Source: Streptococcus mitis
GTDB lineage: Bacteria > Bacillota > Bacilli > Lactobacillales > Streptococcaceae
Direction of reading: 5' to 3'
Assembly (NCBI RefSeq): GCF_000722695.1
Contig: NZ_JPFU01000004.1
Location: 1-64,000, forward strand
DNA length: 64,000 nt
A program made the position numbers and the translations under genes. Shown in pieces: positions 1 through 7,982 of this stretch. Position 1 is the first letter of the stretch. Every line of letters starts with the position of its first letter. The notes below the pieces were generated by a model. That model saw only the letters and a program-made list of their open reading frames with translations, was not told where the DNA came from and did no database searches.

Positions 1-61
1 CAGTTGGTAGAGCATCTGATTCGTAATCAGAGGGTCGCGTGTTCAAGTCATGTAGCCGGCA
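1..61 (+). tRNA. tRNA-Thr (CGT), 5' end outside window
   Basis: The anticodon loop TTCGTAA is closed by a TCTGA/TCAGA stem and gives anticodon CGT. A T-arm (GTTCAAGTC) and the 3' acceptor strand AGCCGGC plus discriminator A follow. The first bases of the tRNA lie before the window. It is the first of five closely spaced tRNAs, a layout typical of the cluster downstream of a streptococcal rRNA operon. Confidence 0.92.
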
Positions 62-83
62 TTTTTAGATAGAAGAAAATAGT

Positions 84-155
84 GCGAACGTAGTTCAGTG
101 GTAGAACACCACCTTGCCAAGGTGGGGGTCGCGGGTTCGAATCCCGTCGTTCGCT
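84..155 (+). tRNA. tRNA-Gly (GCC)
   Basis: A complete cloverleaf: the acceptor GCGAACG pairs with CGTTCGC, the anticodon loop TTGCCAA gives GCC, and the T-loop GGTTCGAATCC is canonical. CCA is not encoded. Confidence 0.96.
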
Positions 156-162
156 TAGAGAG

Positions 163-248
163 GCCGGGGTGGCGGAACTGGCAGACGCACAGGACTTAAA
201 ATCCTGCGATTGGTAACGATCGTACCGGTTCGATTCCGGTCCTCGGCA
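163..248 (+). tRNA. tRNA-Leu (TAA)
   Basis: This is a class II tRNA of 86 nt with a long variable arm. The acceptor GCCGGGG pairs with CCTCGGC, the anticodon is TAA within CTTAAAA, and the T-loop is GGTTCGATTCC. Confidence 0.95.
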
Positions 249-259
249 TAAACTAATGA

Positions 260-333
260 GCACCCTTAGCTCAACTGGATAGAGTACCTGACTACGAATC
301 AGGCGGTTAGAGGTTCGACTCCTCTAGGGTGCA
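260..333 (+). tRNA. tRNA-Arg (ACG)
   Basis: The acceptor GCACCCT pairs with AGGGTGC. The anticodon loop CTACGAA gives ACG (A34 is normally converted to inosine). The T-loop is GGTTCGACTCC. Confidence 0.95.
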
Positions 334-348
334 TTTTTCTTTTTAACT

Positions 349-422
349 CGGGAAGTAGCTCAGCTTGGTAGAGTACTTGGTTTGGGACCAAGGTGTCGCA
401 GGTTCGAATCCTGTCTTCCCGA
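349..422 (+). tRNA. tRNA-Pro (TGG)
   Basis: The acceptor CGGGAAG pairs with CTTCCCG, with discriminator A. The anticodon loop TTTGGGA gives TGG. It is the last tRNA of the cluster and is followed by two terminators. Confidence 0.95.
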
Positions 423-432
423 TTCATTACAG

Positions 433-455
433 AGATGCGTAAGCGTATCTTTTTT
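433..455 (+). terminator. Terminator of the tRNA cluster
   Basis: A 7-bp stem AGATGCG/CGTATCT (one G-T pair) with a four-base loop is followed by a T run, 10 nt after tRNA-Pro. Confidence 0.75.
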
Positions 456-480
456 ATTTAACTAGATATTATATACATTA

Positions 481-510
481 AGAGAGAAACAGTTTGCTTC
501 TCTCTTTTTT
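481..510 (+). terminator. Second terminator; probable target of the group II intron
   Basis: An AGAGAGAA/TTCTCTCT stem is followed by six T. The group II intron begins three bases after the T run. Class C group II introns are known to home to the 3' side of intrinsic terminators, and this position fits that. Confidence 0.75.
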
Positions 511-513
511 GAA

Positions 514-2371
514 GTACGACGGGCATGTCGTACATCTGAGGTGTAAGTCCTCCGTGGGCACCCGCTACCGGTGAACCCAATAGCGATTCCCAAGCCTGAC
601 TATCGTGAGGTAGCGGGGAGAGGAAGGGATAGCGAAATCGTGGCTCTACGAACAGGAACGTGATAGTAAGGCGTATATAGCGGATAAGGGGGCTTCAAAC
701 TCTAAAGTCCAAAAAGGTAGTCGTAACCTATATGCGTAAATCACGAGAGTAAACGAGGAAAGATGTACAACTTATCCCGTGAGGTCTCATGAGCGCTGAA
801 AGCGTAGTAACAACGAATCATGAGAAGTCAGCCGAGCCCATAGTAGTGAGGAAACTTCTGTAATGGAAGTGGAGCGAAGGGGTGAACAACTAATTGAAGT
901 AATCCTACTTCACTTGTGTCTGTAAAACGAACGGTCTGATAGAACTGGACTCTATCACGTATTGACTAGATGAAGGTTCACCAATATAAGATGTCCCTCA
1001 GGCACCAAAACAAGAAAGGAATACGCACATGTCAAAATTGCTAGATAAGATATTATCACGCGAAAATATGCTGGAAGCCTACAATCAAGTAAAATCCAAT
1101 AAGGGCTCAGCTGGGATTGATGGAATTACTATCGAAGAGATGGATAATTATCTCAGACAAAACTGGCGCCTGACTAAGGAACGGATAAAACAAAGAAAAT
1201 ATAAGCCTCAACCAGTTCTCAGAGTTGAGATTCCCAAACCAAACGGAGGCATCCGTCAACTAGGAATTCCAACAGTTATGGATAGAATGATTCAACAGGC
1301 CATTATTCAAGTCCTTACCCCCATTTGTGAACCCCATTTCTCTGAAACGAGTTATGGGTTCCGACCAAATCGGTCATGTGAAAAAGCCATCATGAAGCTC
1401 TTAGAGTACTTAAATGACGGCTATGAGTGGATAGTGGATATAGACCTTGAGAAATTCTTCGATACAGTTCCTCAAGATAGATTGATGTCCTTAGTACATA
1501 ACATTATCGAAGACGGAGATACGGAATCCTTGATTCGTAAGTATCTTCATTCAGGTGTTATCATTAACGGTCAGCGTCATAAAACGCTAGTTGGCACACC
1601 ACAGGGAGGAAATTTATCTCCTCTCTTATCCAATATCATGCTTAATGAATTGGATAAGGAATTAGAAAAGAGGGGACTTCGATTTGTGCGCTACGCAGAT
1701 GATTGTGTGATTACGGTCGGAAGCGAGGCTGCTGCTAAGCGTGTGATGTATTCAGTCAGTCGTTTTATTGAGAAACGGCTAGGTTTGAAAGAAAACATAA
1801 CCAAGACTAAGATTACTAGACCAAGAGAGTTGAAATATTTAGGTTTCGGGTTCTGGAAATCATCAGCTGGTTGGAAAAGTCGCCCCCATCAAGATAGTGT
1901 TCGGAGATTTAAGCTTAAATTGAAGAAACTAACACAGAGGAAATGGAGTATAGACTTAACAAGACGTATTGAACAACTGAATTTGTCCATTCGAGGATGG
2001 ATAAACTATTTCTCATTGGGAAATATGAAAAGTATTGTCACCAGCATAGATGAGCGCTTGCGCACTCGCCTACGAGTGATTATCTGGAAGCAATGGAAGA
2101 AGAAATCTAGACGATTATGGGGATTGCTTAAGTTAGGAGTTCCTAAATGGATAGCAGATAAGGTATCTGGCTGGGGCGACCATTATCAATTAGTAGCTCA
2201 GAAGTCGGTACTTAAACGTGCTATATCAAAACCAGTCCTTGAGAAACGTGGACTGGTTTCGTGTTTGGATTATTACCTTGAACGACATGCGTTAAAAGTT
2301 AGTTGAACCGCCGTATGCCGAACGGCATGTACGGTGGTGTGAGAGGGGCTAGAGATTATCCCCTACTCGAT
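514..2371 (+). mobile_element. Group II intron (class C-like), apparently complete
   Basis: The element has about 515 nt of structured 5' RNA (domains I-III), a reverse transcriptase gene in domain IV, and 3' domains V and VI. The 5' boundary is set at GTACGAC (514), matching the GUGYG-type intron start. Domain V lies at about 2305-2338: the arm ACCGCCGTA pairs with TACGGTGGT around an ATGCC/GGCAT stem. Domain VI at about 2341-2371 pairs GAG.GGGG with CCCC.CTC and leaves a bulged A near 2365, seven bases from the AT end. The short maturase and the position right after a terminator point to bacterial class C. Boundaries are read by eye and may be off by a few bases. Confidence 0.85.
1029..2306 (+). 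CDS. ltrA: Group II intron reverse transcriptase/maturase
   Basis: A 425-residue intron-encoded protein that helps splicing and copies the intron RNA into its DNA target. The N-terminal half carries the RT fingers and palm: the RT-0/1 region IPKPNGGIRQLGIP near residue 68, TSYGFRPNRSC near 108, the first catalytic Asp in VDIDLEKFFD, GTPQGG near 190, and the YADD box in FVRYADDCVI. The C-terminal GIIM/X maturase domain includes GWINYFSLGNM and a basic tail. No HNH endonuclease domain is present, as in class C proteins, which prime from nicked or single-stranded DNA. The stop codon overlaps the first two bases of domain V. No frameshift is seen, so the intron may be active. Confidence 0.95.
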   Translation: MSKLLDKILSRENMLEAYNQVKSNKGSAGIDGITIEEMDNYLRQNWRLTKERIKQRKYKPQPVLRVEIPKPNGGIRQLGIPTVMDRMIQQAIIQVLTPICEPHFSETSYGFRPNRSCEKAIMKLLEYLNDGYEWIVDIDLEKFFDTVPQDRLMSLVHNIIEDGDTESLIRKYLHSGVIINGQRHKTLVGTPQGGNLSPLLSNIMLNELDKELEKRGLRFVRYADDCVITVGSEAAAKRVMYSVSRFIEKRLGLKENITKTKITRPRELKYLGFGFWKSSAGWKSRPHQDSVRRFKLKLKKLTQRKWSIDLTRRIEQLNLSIRGWINYFSLGNMKSIVTSIDERLRTRLRVIIWKQWKKKSRRLWGLLKLGVPKWIADKVSGWGDHYQLVAQKSVLKRAISKPVLEKRGLVSCLDYYLERHALKVS

Positions 2372-2387
2372 TTTCAGTAATTCATTT

Positions 2388-2427
2388 TATACTCTGATTT
2401 TCATTGAAAATCAGAGTATACTTTTTT
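2388..2427 (+). terminator. Strong hairpin with T run downstream of the intron
   Basis: A 14-bp perfect stem, TATACTCTGATTTT against AAAATCAGAGTATA, with a five-base loop is followed by CTTTTTT. It lies 17 nt past the intron 3' end. The arms resemble the outer arms of BOX repeats (ATACTC...GAGTAT, GATTTTCATTGA), so it may be a relic of a BOX end. The stretch from here to 2700 is AT-rich and I see no gene in it. Confidence 0.6.
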
Positions 2428-2710
2428 GTTTCCTACTCTGTTTAATAATACGGTAGTTAATTATACACATTGAAATTTTATAGATTTTATAACTCTTATT
2501 AATTCTTAATAAAGCAATAGAAGAGTTTTTGTTGAACCTATAATATATGTTTCAATGTTATAAAAATTGCTTCTATTACGAGTTTAGGTAAGTATTAGTT
2601 TACATTATAGTGTGAATGGGGTTTGATATTTCTTTTGAGGAAGCTGTCTTAAATTTTTCTATTTGTGTTTTATTGTATAGTGTATCTTGCTTGTTTTGAA
2701 CAGAATTTTT

Positions 2711-2775
2711 ATGACATTTGTCATATCTCCTCATGACAGAAACTTCTAGTGATTCTACCTTCAAAGAATTATACT
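2711..2775 (+). promoter_or_regulatory. Candidate regulator-binding dyad and promoter of the ABC/TCS operon
   Basis: A perfect inverted repeat ATGACA-TT-TGTCAT occupies 2711-2724, and a further half-site ATGACA lies at 2733-2738. A -10-like TATACT sits at 2770-2775 with no good -35, which suits an activated promoter. The dyad is centred about 65 bp before the expected start of transcription. NarL/LuxR-type regulators bind such dyads and the operon encodes one, so autoregulation is inferred. The first gene starts 26 bp after the -10. Confidence 0.45.
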
Positions 2776-2801
2776 AGATGTATCAAGTGGAGGAAGAAAA
2801 A

Positions 2802-2993
2802 ATGAAACATAAAGTAATTGTCGCAATGAGTTTAGTAGCAGCAGGAGTTATGACCTATCTCATGTTTTCGGGATTGGATGAGGATTTCTACCATTTTCCT
2901 TGGGAGCTTTTTGCTGGCTTTGGAATGATGTCTTGGCTTATCAGAGAAGGTTTGAAATTAGTCTCAGATGTGAAAAAGGAGTTTGAAAAATGA
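2802..2993 (+). CDS. Small membrane protein, first gene of ABC/TCS operon
   Basis: A 63-residue protein. I chose the ATG at 2802 because GTGGAGGA lies at the right distance; an in-frame ATG 24 bp upstream lacks a ribosome binding site. Two hydrophobic segments are seen, roughly residues 5-23 and 31-50, with charged ends. I do not recognise a domain. Its stop overlaps the next start (ATGA), and the next gene encodes a protein of similar size and layout, so the two may act together with the transporter. Function unknown. Confidence 0.75.
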   Translation: MKHKVIVAMSLVAAGVMTYLMFSGLDEDFYHFPWELFAGFGMMSWLIREGLKLVSDVKKEFEK

Positions 2994-3184
2994 AAAAAGC
3001 GTTTCTCTATCTTTTTATTGGACTATCACTAGTGGTATGGTTGGTAGAAATGTTTACAGGTTGGTTTGATCAAGCCTTCCTTCACCAATTCATCCGTGGT
3101 GTCTGGGGACTAGGATTTATGATTTTTATCGCCTTTCCTATGGGAGAGGAGTGGCTGAAAGGAGAATATCATGAACATGATTAA
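2990..3184 (+). CDS. Small membrane protein, second gene of ABC/TCS operon
   Basis: A 64-residue protein with a hydrophobic N-terminal segment (residues 4-22) and a second one at 36-52, ending in an acidic and histidine-rich tail (EYHEHD). It overlaps the previous gene by 4 bp and the ABC ATPase by 14 bp, so translation is likely coupled. No family recognised. It is probably an accessory part of the ABC transporter or a modulator of the kinase, which is inference from position alone. Confidence 0.72.
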   Translation: MKKAFLYLFIGLSLVVWLVEMFTGWFDQAFLHQFIRGVWGLGFMIFIAFPMGEEWLKGEYHEHD

Positions 3185-4055
3185 GGTAGAAAGCCTAAAT
3201 AAAAACATCAAGGGCAAGGCTATTTTGAAGGATATTTCCTTTGAGGTAGCTGAAGGTGAATGCGTCGCCTTGATTGGGCCCAATGGTGCTGGGAAGACCA
3301 CACTCTTGGACTGTCTGCTTGGAGATAAATTGGTCACCAGTGGGCAAGTATCTATCCAAGATTTGCCGGTAACGAGCTCTAAGTTAGACTATACAAGATC
3401 CTACCTCCCTCAAGAGAATGTAATCGTTCAGAAACTAAAGGTAAAAGAGTTGATTGCTTTCTTTCAAAAAATTTATCCAAATCACTTGAGTAATCAGGAA
3501 ATCGATCAACTATTACAGTTTGATAAGCAACAAAAAGAGCAATTCGCAGAAAAATTATCAGGTGGACAAAAGCGTCTTTTCTCTTTTGTCTTGACCTTAA
3601 TTGGGCGACCAAAGCTTGTCTTTTTAGATGAGCCAACTGCTGCCATGGATACCTCTACCCGTCAACGTTTTTGGGAAATTGTTCAGGACCTAAAAGCGCA
3701 GGGAGTCACCATTCTCTATTCGTCCCATTATATCGAAGAAGTAGAGCATACAGCTGACCGGATTTTGGTTTTAAATAAGGGAGAGTTGATTCGTGATACG
3801 ACGCCTCTAGCTATGCGTAGTGAGGAGATTGAAAAGCATTTTATCCTTCCTCTAGCTTACAAGGAAGTCGTTGAGAAGTCAGTCTTGGTTGAAAGGTGGG
3901 TACAAAAACAAGATGCCTTGCAAGTAGTCACACGCGAAGCGGATGCTTTCTGGGAACTGTTAGTTCAAGCGGGATGTAACATACAAGAAATTGAAGTCAA
4001 TAATCGTAGCTTGCTGGATACAATCTTTGAAGAAACACAAAAGGGAGATGACTAA
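3171..4055 (+). CDS. ABC transporter ATP-binding protein
   Basis: A 294-residue ATPase of the drug/antibiotic efflux type (CcmA-like, two-gene exporters). Walker A is GPNGAGKTT (residues ~36-44), the Q-loop is LPQEN, the signature is LSGGQ, Walker B is LVFLDEP and the H-loop is SSHY. The C-terminal ~70 residues form a variable extension as in other exporters of this class. It pairs with the permease encoded next and is co-transcribed with a kinase and response regulator, an arrangement usual for sensing and removing membrane-active compounds. The substrate is unknown. The order matches the pneumococcal operon with TCS11 (hk11/rr11), from memory. Confidence 0.93.
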   Translation: MNMIKVESLNKNIKGKAILKDISFEVAEGECVALIGPNGAGKTTLLDCLLGDKLVTSGQVSIQDLPVTSSKLDYTRSYLPQENVIVQKLKVKELIAFFQKIYPNHLSNQEIDQLLQFDKQQKEQFAEKLSGGQKRLFSFVLTLIGRPKLVFLDEPTAAMDTSTRQRFWEIVQDLKAQGVTILYSSHYIEEVEHTADRILVLNKGELIRDTTPLAMRSEEIEKHFILPLAYKEVVEKSVLVERWVQKQDALQVVTREADAFWELLVQAGCNIQEIEVNNRSLLDTIFEETQKGDD

Positions 4056-4056
4056 G

Positions 4057-4794
4057 ATGAAACAATGGATAGCATTAAATAAGATAGAATTTCTATTGAC
4101 CAAACGACAATTAGTCTATTATCTATTATCCGTAGGGATGCCGACAGCCTTCTATCTATTCTTTTCTGGCATGTATCAGGACACACCAGGTGGACCCGCG
4201 AATTTTATGCGTGATTATCTTATCTCCATGACGGCCTTTTCCATGATGTCGACAGCTATCTTCTCATTCCCAGTTGTTTTACATACCGATAAGATAAACA
4301 ACTGGCAGAAAACATTACGTCATAGCCCTGTAAATATGGTAGAATATTATCTATCAAAGATAACAAGTATGCTGGTTGATTATTTGGTTTCAATCTTGGT
4401 GGTTTTCTCAGTTGGGCATTTTGTAAGAGGTGTGGATATGCCTTTAGCAAGCTGGGTTGGTGCTGCGATTTTGCTTATTTTGGGAAGTATTGCCTTTGTA
4501 GCGCTTGGCTTGACCTTGACTCTCTTACCAACTAGTCAGCTGATGACTGTCGTGGGTAATCTTCTTTATCTAGGCTTGGCTGTGTTAGGCGGACTCTGGA
4601 TGCCTATCTCTTTATTTCCAGACTGGATGCAAGCAGTTGGTAAGTCTTTACCAAGCTATCAGTTGATGGAGTTGGTCAAGACCTTCTTAAACGAGGGTGG
4701 CATCAATCTATCAGCCACAGTTTATTTACTTGTTTTTTCAGCAGTTTTGTTTGGTTTGACCATTTACCTTCAAGGTCATAAGGAGAATGATTAA
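4057..4794 (+). CDS. ABC transporter permease (ABC-2 type)
   Basis: A 245-residue integral membrane protein from the ATG at 4057, placed 9 nt after AAGGGAG; the longer frame from 3991 would lie inside the ATPase gene. About six membrane segments are visible, including YYLLSVGMPTAFYLF near the N-terminus and VYLLVFSAVLFGLTIYL at the C-terminus. The conserved ABC-2 segment LGGLWMPISLFP is near residue 180. It should form the membrane channel for the ATPase encoded upstream. The last base of its stop is the first base of the kinase start. Confidence 0.9.
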   Translation: MKQWIALNKIEFLLTKRQLVYYLLSVGMPTAFYLFFSGMYQDTPGGPANFMRDYLISMTAFSMMSTAIFSFPVVLHTDKINNWQKTLRHSPVNMVEYYLSKITSMLVDYLVSILVVFSVGHFVRGVDMPLASWVGAAILLILGSIAFVALGLTLTLLPTSQLMTVVGNLLYLGLAVLGGLWMPISLFPDWMQAVGKSLPSYQLMELVKTFLNEGGINLSATVYLLVFSAVLFGLTIYLQGHKEND

Positions 4795-5891
4795 TGCTTG
4801 AAAGACTGAAAAGCATACATTATATGTTTTGGGCCAGTTTAATTTTTATGATTTTCCCCATCCTACCTGTAGTGACTGGGTGGCTTTCTGCCTGGCATTT
4901 ATTGATTGATATTCTATTTGTAGTGGCGTATTTGGGTGTTTTAACAACTAAGAGCCAGCGCCTATCTTGGCTATATTGGGGCCTCATGCTGACTTATGTA
5001 GTTGGGAATACTGCCTTTGTTGCTGTTAATTATATCTGGTTTTTCTTTTTCCTATCCAATCTCTTAAGTTATCATTTCAGCGTAGGTGGTTTAAAGTCTT
5101 TACATGTCTGGACTTTTCTTCTTGCTCAAGTCCTTGTTGTGGGCCAACTTTTGATTTTTCAGAGAATCGAAGTTGAGTTTCTATTCTATCTACTTGTAAT
5201 TCTTGCTTTTGTCGATTTAATGACTTTTGGCTTGATTCGGATTCGTATTGTGGAGGATTTGAAAGAAGCACAGGCTAGGCAAAATGCCCAGATAAATCTA
5301 TTGCTTGCTGAAAATGAACGCAGTCGTATCGGTCAGGATTTGCATGATAGTCTGGGACATACCTTTGCCATGCTGAGTGTCAAGACAGATCTAGCCTTGC
5401 AGTTATTGCAGATACAGGCTTATCCACAGGCGGAAAAGGAATTAAGAGAAATACAGCAAATTAGCAAAGAATCAATGCGTGAAGTACGAACCATTGTGGA
5501 AAATCTTAAGTCTAGAACTTTGACATCCGAACTAGAGACTGTGAAAAAGATGTTAGAAATTGCTGGAATTAAGGTGGAAACGGATAACCAACTAGATACT
5601 GCTAGCCTAACTCAGGAATTGGAGTCAACGGCTTCCATGATTTTGCTTGAGTTAGTGACCAATATCATCAAACATGCAAAAGCATCGAAAGCTTACTTAA
5701 AATTAGAACGGATAGAGAAAGAACTCATTTTAACAGTAAGTGATGATGGCTGTGGCTTCGCTTCTCTAAAAGGGGATGAGCTCCATACAGTTCGAGATCG
5801 TGTTTTTCCATTTTCAGGAGAAGTAAAGGTAATTAGTTGGAAAGAACCGACAGAAGTTCAGGTTCGACTACCTTATAAGGGGAGAAAGTAG
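4794..5891 (+). CDS. hk11: Sensor histidine kinase, HisKA_3 type (TCS11-like)
   Basis: A 365-residue kinase. Residues 1-150 hold five to six membrane segments and little outside the membrane, so it probably senses within the bilayer or through the transporter. A short coiled linker (EAQARQNAQINLLLAENERSR) precedes the dimerisation box RIGQDLHDSLGH with the phospho-acceptor His184. The HATPase part shows the N box (LLELVTNIIKHAKAS) and the G box (SDDGCGF). It overlaps the permease gene by one base and abuts the regulator gene. The layout equals pneumococcal HK11 by recollection, so the symbol is given on that basis. Confidence 0.9.
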   Translation: MLERLKSIHYMFWASLIFMIFPILPVVTGWLSAWHLLIDILFVVAYLGVLTTKSQRLSWLYWGLMLTYVVGNTAFVAVNYIWFFFFLSNLLSYHFSVGGLKSLHVWTFLLAQVLVVGQLLIFQRIEVEFLFYLLVILAFVDLMTFGLIRIRIVEDLKEAQARQNAQINLLLAENERSRIGQDLHDSLGHTFAMLSVKTDLALQLLQIQAYPQAEKELREIQQISKESMREVRTIVENLKSRTLTSELETVKKMLEIAGIKVETDNQLDTASLTQELESTASMILLELVTNIIKHAKASKAYLKLERIEKELILTVSDDGCGFASLKGDELHTVRDRVFPFSGEVKVISWKEPTEVQVRLPYKGRK

Positions 5892-6491
<600 letters not shown>

Positions 6492-6557
6492 TGGTATAAT
6501 ATTTTTCTGAACATTATGTGCTAAAATTGATGGGATTGAATGGAACAATACTAACTT

Positions 6558-6589
6558 TAGGAGGGTGGGATTCCTCCTTTTTCTTTTTT
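6558..6589 (+). terminator. Terminator after the TCS operon
   Basis: An AGGAGG/CCTCCT stem is followed by TTTTTCTTTTTT. It ends the ABC/TCS operon before the rpsL promoter. Confidence 0.75.
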
Positions 6590-6638
6590 AGGGAGCACTA
6601 CAAAAGAGCTAAAATTAACAATAAAAAAGAAAAATATC

Positions 6639-6668
6639 TTGACAACTAAGGGAAAATTTTGTTACAAT
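6639..6668 (+). promoter_or_regulatory. rpsL-rpsG promoter
   Basis: A -35 TTGACA (6639-6644) and a -10 TACAAT (6663-6668) are separated by 18 bp. Transcription should start near 6675, about 130 nt before rpsL. Confidence 0.8.
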
Positions 6669-6674
6669 AATAGA

Positions 6675-6803
6675 CGGTACTTTTTACTTTTGGTCTCTCA
6701 AGAGTGTACAGGGACGTGCTGACAAATGTTGCAAAAGTACACACAGATGATAGCTGTCACCAAGTGTATCATCACCAAAAATAAAAAACACAGGAGAATG
6801 TAG
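6675..6803 (+). promoter_or_regulatory. Structured 5' leader of rpsL mRNA
   Basis: GTACTTTT (6677-6684) can pair exactly with AAAAGTAC (6733-6740). A second hairpin pairs GATGATA (6746-6752) with TATCATC (6767-6773) and contains an inner CAC/GTG pair. The paired arms suggest a folded leader that could bind S7 or S12 and control the operon; this is inference, and I do not recognise a catalogued leader motif. The ribosome binding site AGGAGA follows at 6792. Confidence 0.45.
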
Positions 6804-7217
6804 ATGCCTACAATTAACCAATTGGTTCGCAAACCGCGTAAATCAAAAGTAGAAAAATCTAAATCACCAGCTTTGAACGTTGGTTACAACAGTCATAAAA
6901 AAGTTCAAACAAACGTTTCTTCACCACAAAAACGTGGTGTTGCAACTCGTGTTGGAACAATGACACCTAAAAAACCTAACTCAGCCCTTCGTAAATTCGC
7001 TCGTGTACGTTTGAGCAACCTTATCGAAGTTACTGCCTACATCCCAGGTATCGGACACAACTTGCAAGAGCACAGCGTGGTGCTTCTTCGTGGTGGACGT
7101 GTAAAAGACCTTCCAGGGGTACGTTACCATATCGTCCGTGGTGCACTTGATACTGCAGGTGTTAACGATCGTAAACAAGGCCGTTCTAAATACGGTACTA
7201 AACGTCCAAAAGCATAA
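6804..7217 (+). CDS. rpsL: 30S ribosomal protein S12
   Basis: A 137-residue S12 protein, the decoding-site component of the 30S subunit. The conserved loop [11 protein letters not shown] is intact, and Lys56, where streptomycin-resistance substitutions are known in pneumococci, is the wild-type lysine. [16 protein letters not shown] and the basic C-terminus [12 protein letters not shown] are canonical. It is followed 19 bp later by rpsG, the usual str-operon order. Confidence 0.99.
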   Translation: MPTINQLVRKPRKSKVEKSKSPALNVGYNSHKKVQTNVSSPQKRGVATRVGTMTPKKPNSALRKFARVRLSNLIEVTAYIPGIGHNLQEHSVVLLRGGRVKDLPGVRYHIVRGALDTAGVNDRKQGRSKYGTKRPKA

Positions 7218-7236
7218 GGAAAGGGGATAAAGAGAA

Positions 7237-7707
7237 ATGAGTCGTAAAAATAGAGCTCCAAAACGTGACGTATTGCCAGATCCGCTTTACAATTCACAAC
7301 TAGTTACTCGTCTTATCAACCGCGTTATGCTTGATGGTAAACGTGGTACAGCTGCTTCAATCGTTTACGGTGCCTTTGAACAAATCAAAGAAGCTACTGG
7401 AAACGATGCACTTGAAGTATTTGAAACAGCTATGGAAAACATCATGCCTGTACTTGAAGTACGTGCACGTCGTGTTGGTGGTTCTAACTACCAAGTCCCA
7501 GTTGAAGTTCGTCCAGAACGTCGTACAACACTTGGACTTCGTTGGTTGGTAACAATCGCTCGTCTTCGTGGTGAACACACAATGCAAGACCGTCTTGCAA
7601 AAGAAATCTTGGATGCTGCTAACAACACTGGTGCAGCTGTTAAGAAACGTGAAGACACTCACCGTATGGCTGAAGCTAACCGTGCATTCGCACACTTCCG
7701 TTGGTAA
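7237..7707 (+). CDS. rpsG: 30S ribosomal protein S7
   Basis: A 156-residue S7, the primary 16S rRNA binder that nucleates assembly of the 30S head. Recognisable blocks are [10 protein letters not shown] at the start, [19 protein letters not shown] in the middle and the [16 protein letters not shown] region. Length and sequence are typical. It shares the rpsL promoter. fusA follows after 275 bp with its own promoter and an intervening terminator. Confidence 0.99.
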
Positions 7708-7898
7708 GAATAAGATACTAAGGGCGTTAAAAAAGCGACTGAAAATTAGGAAGCTTGACGCGGAATCAACGATTCTAGGAAAGCTTATCTATTTTCCAAA
7801 CTTTTAGCCTGAGTTCAATTGAGCTCAATCAGCTCTTAGCTACAACTCAACTTACCAGCTTGTAAGTTGAAACTAACAATAGCATGAAAACATTGAGA

Positions 7899-7926
7899 AC
7901 GGGTAGGTCCTGCCTATCCGTTTTTA
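7899..7926 (+). terminator. Terminator between rpsG and fusA
   Basis: A 9-bp stem ACGGGTAGG/CCTATCCGT is followed by TTTTT. Another weaker hairpin (CAACTTA/TAAGTTG) lies near 7851-7868. Transcription of fusA therefore depends at least partly on the promoter just downstream. Confidence 0.75.
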
Positions 7927-7935
7927 TTAAAATCG

Positions 7936-7944
7936 TGTTATAAT
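7936..7944 (+). promoter_or_regulatory. fusA promoter, extended -10
   Basis: TGTTATAAT forms an extended -10 (TG, one base, TATAAT). No clear -35 is seen at 17 bp. The fusA ATG lies 39 bp further on. Confidence 0.6.
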
Positions 7945-7982
7945 AGAATAGAAATCAAAAATAAATAGGAGAAATAAACCTC

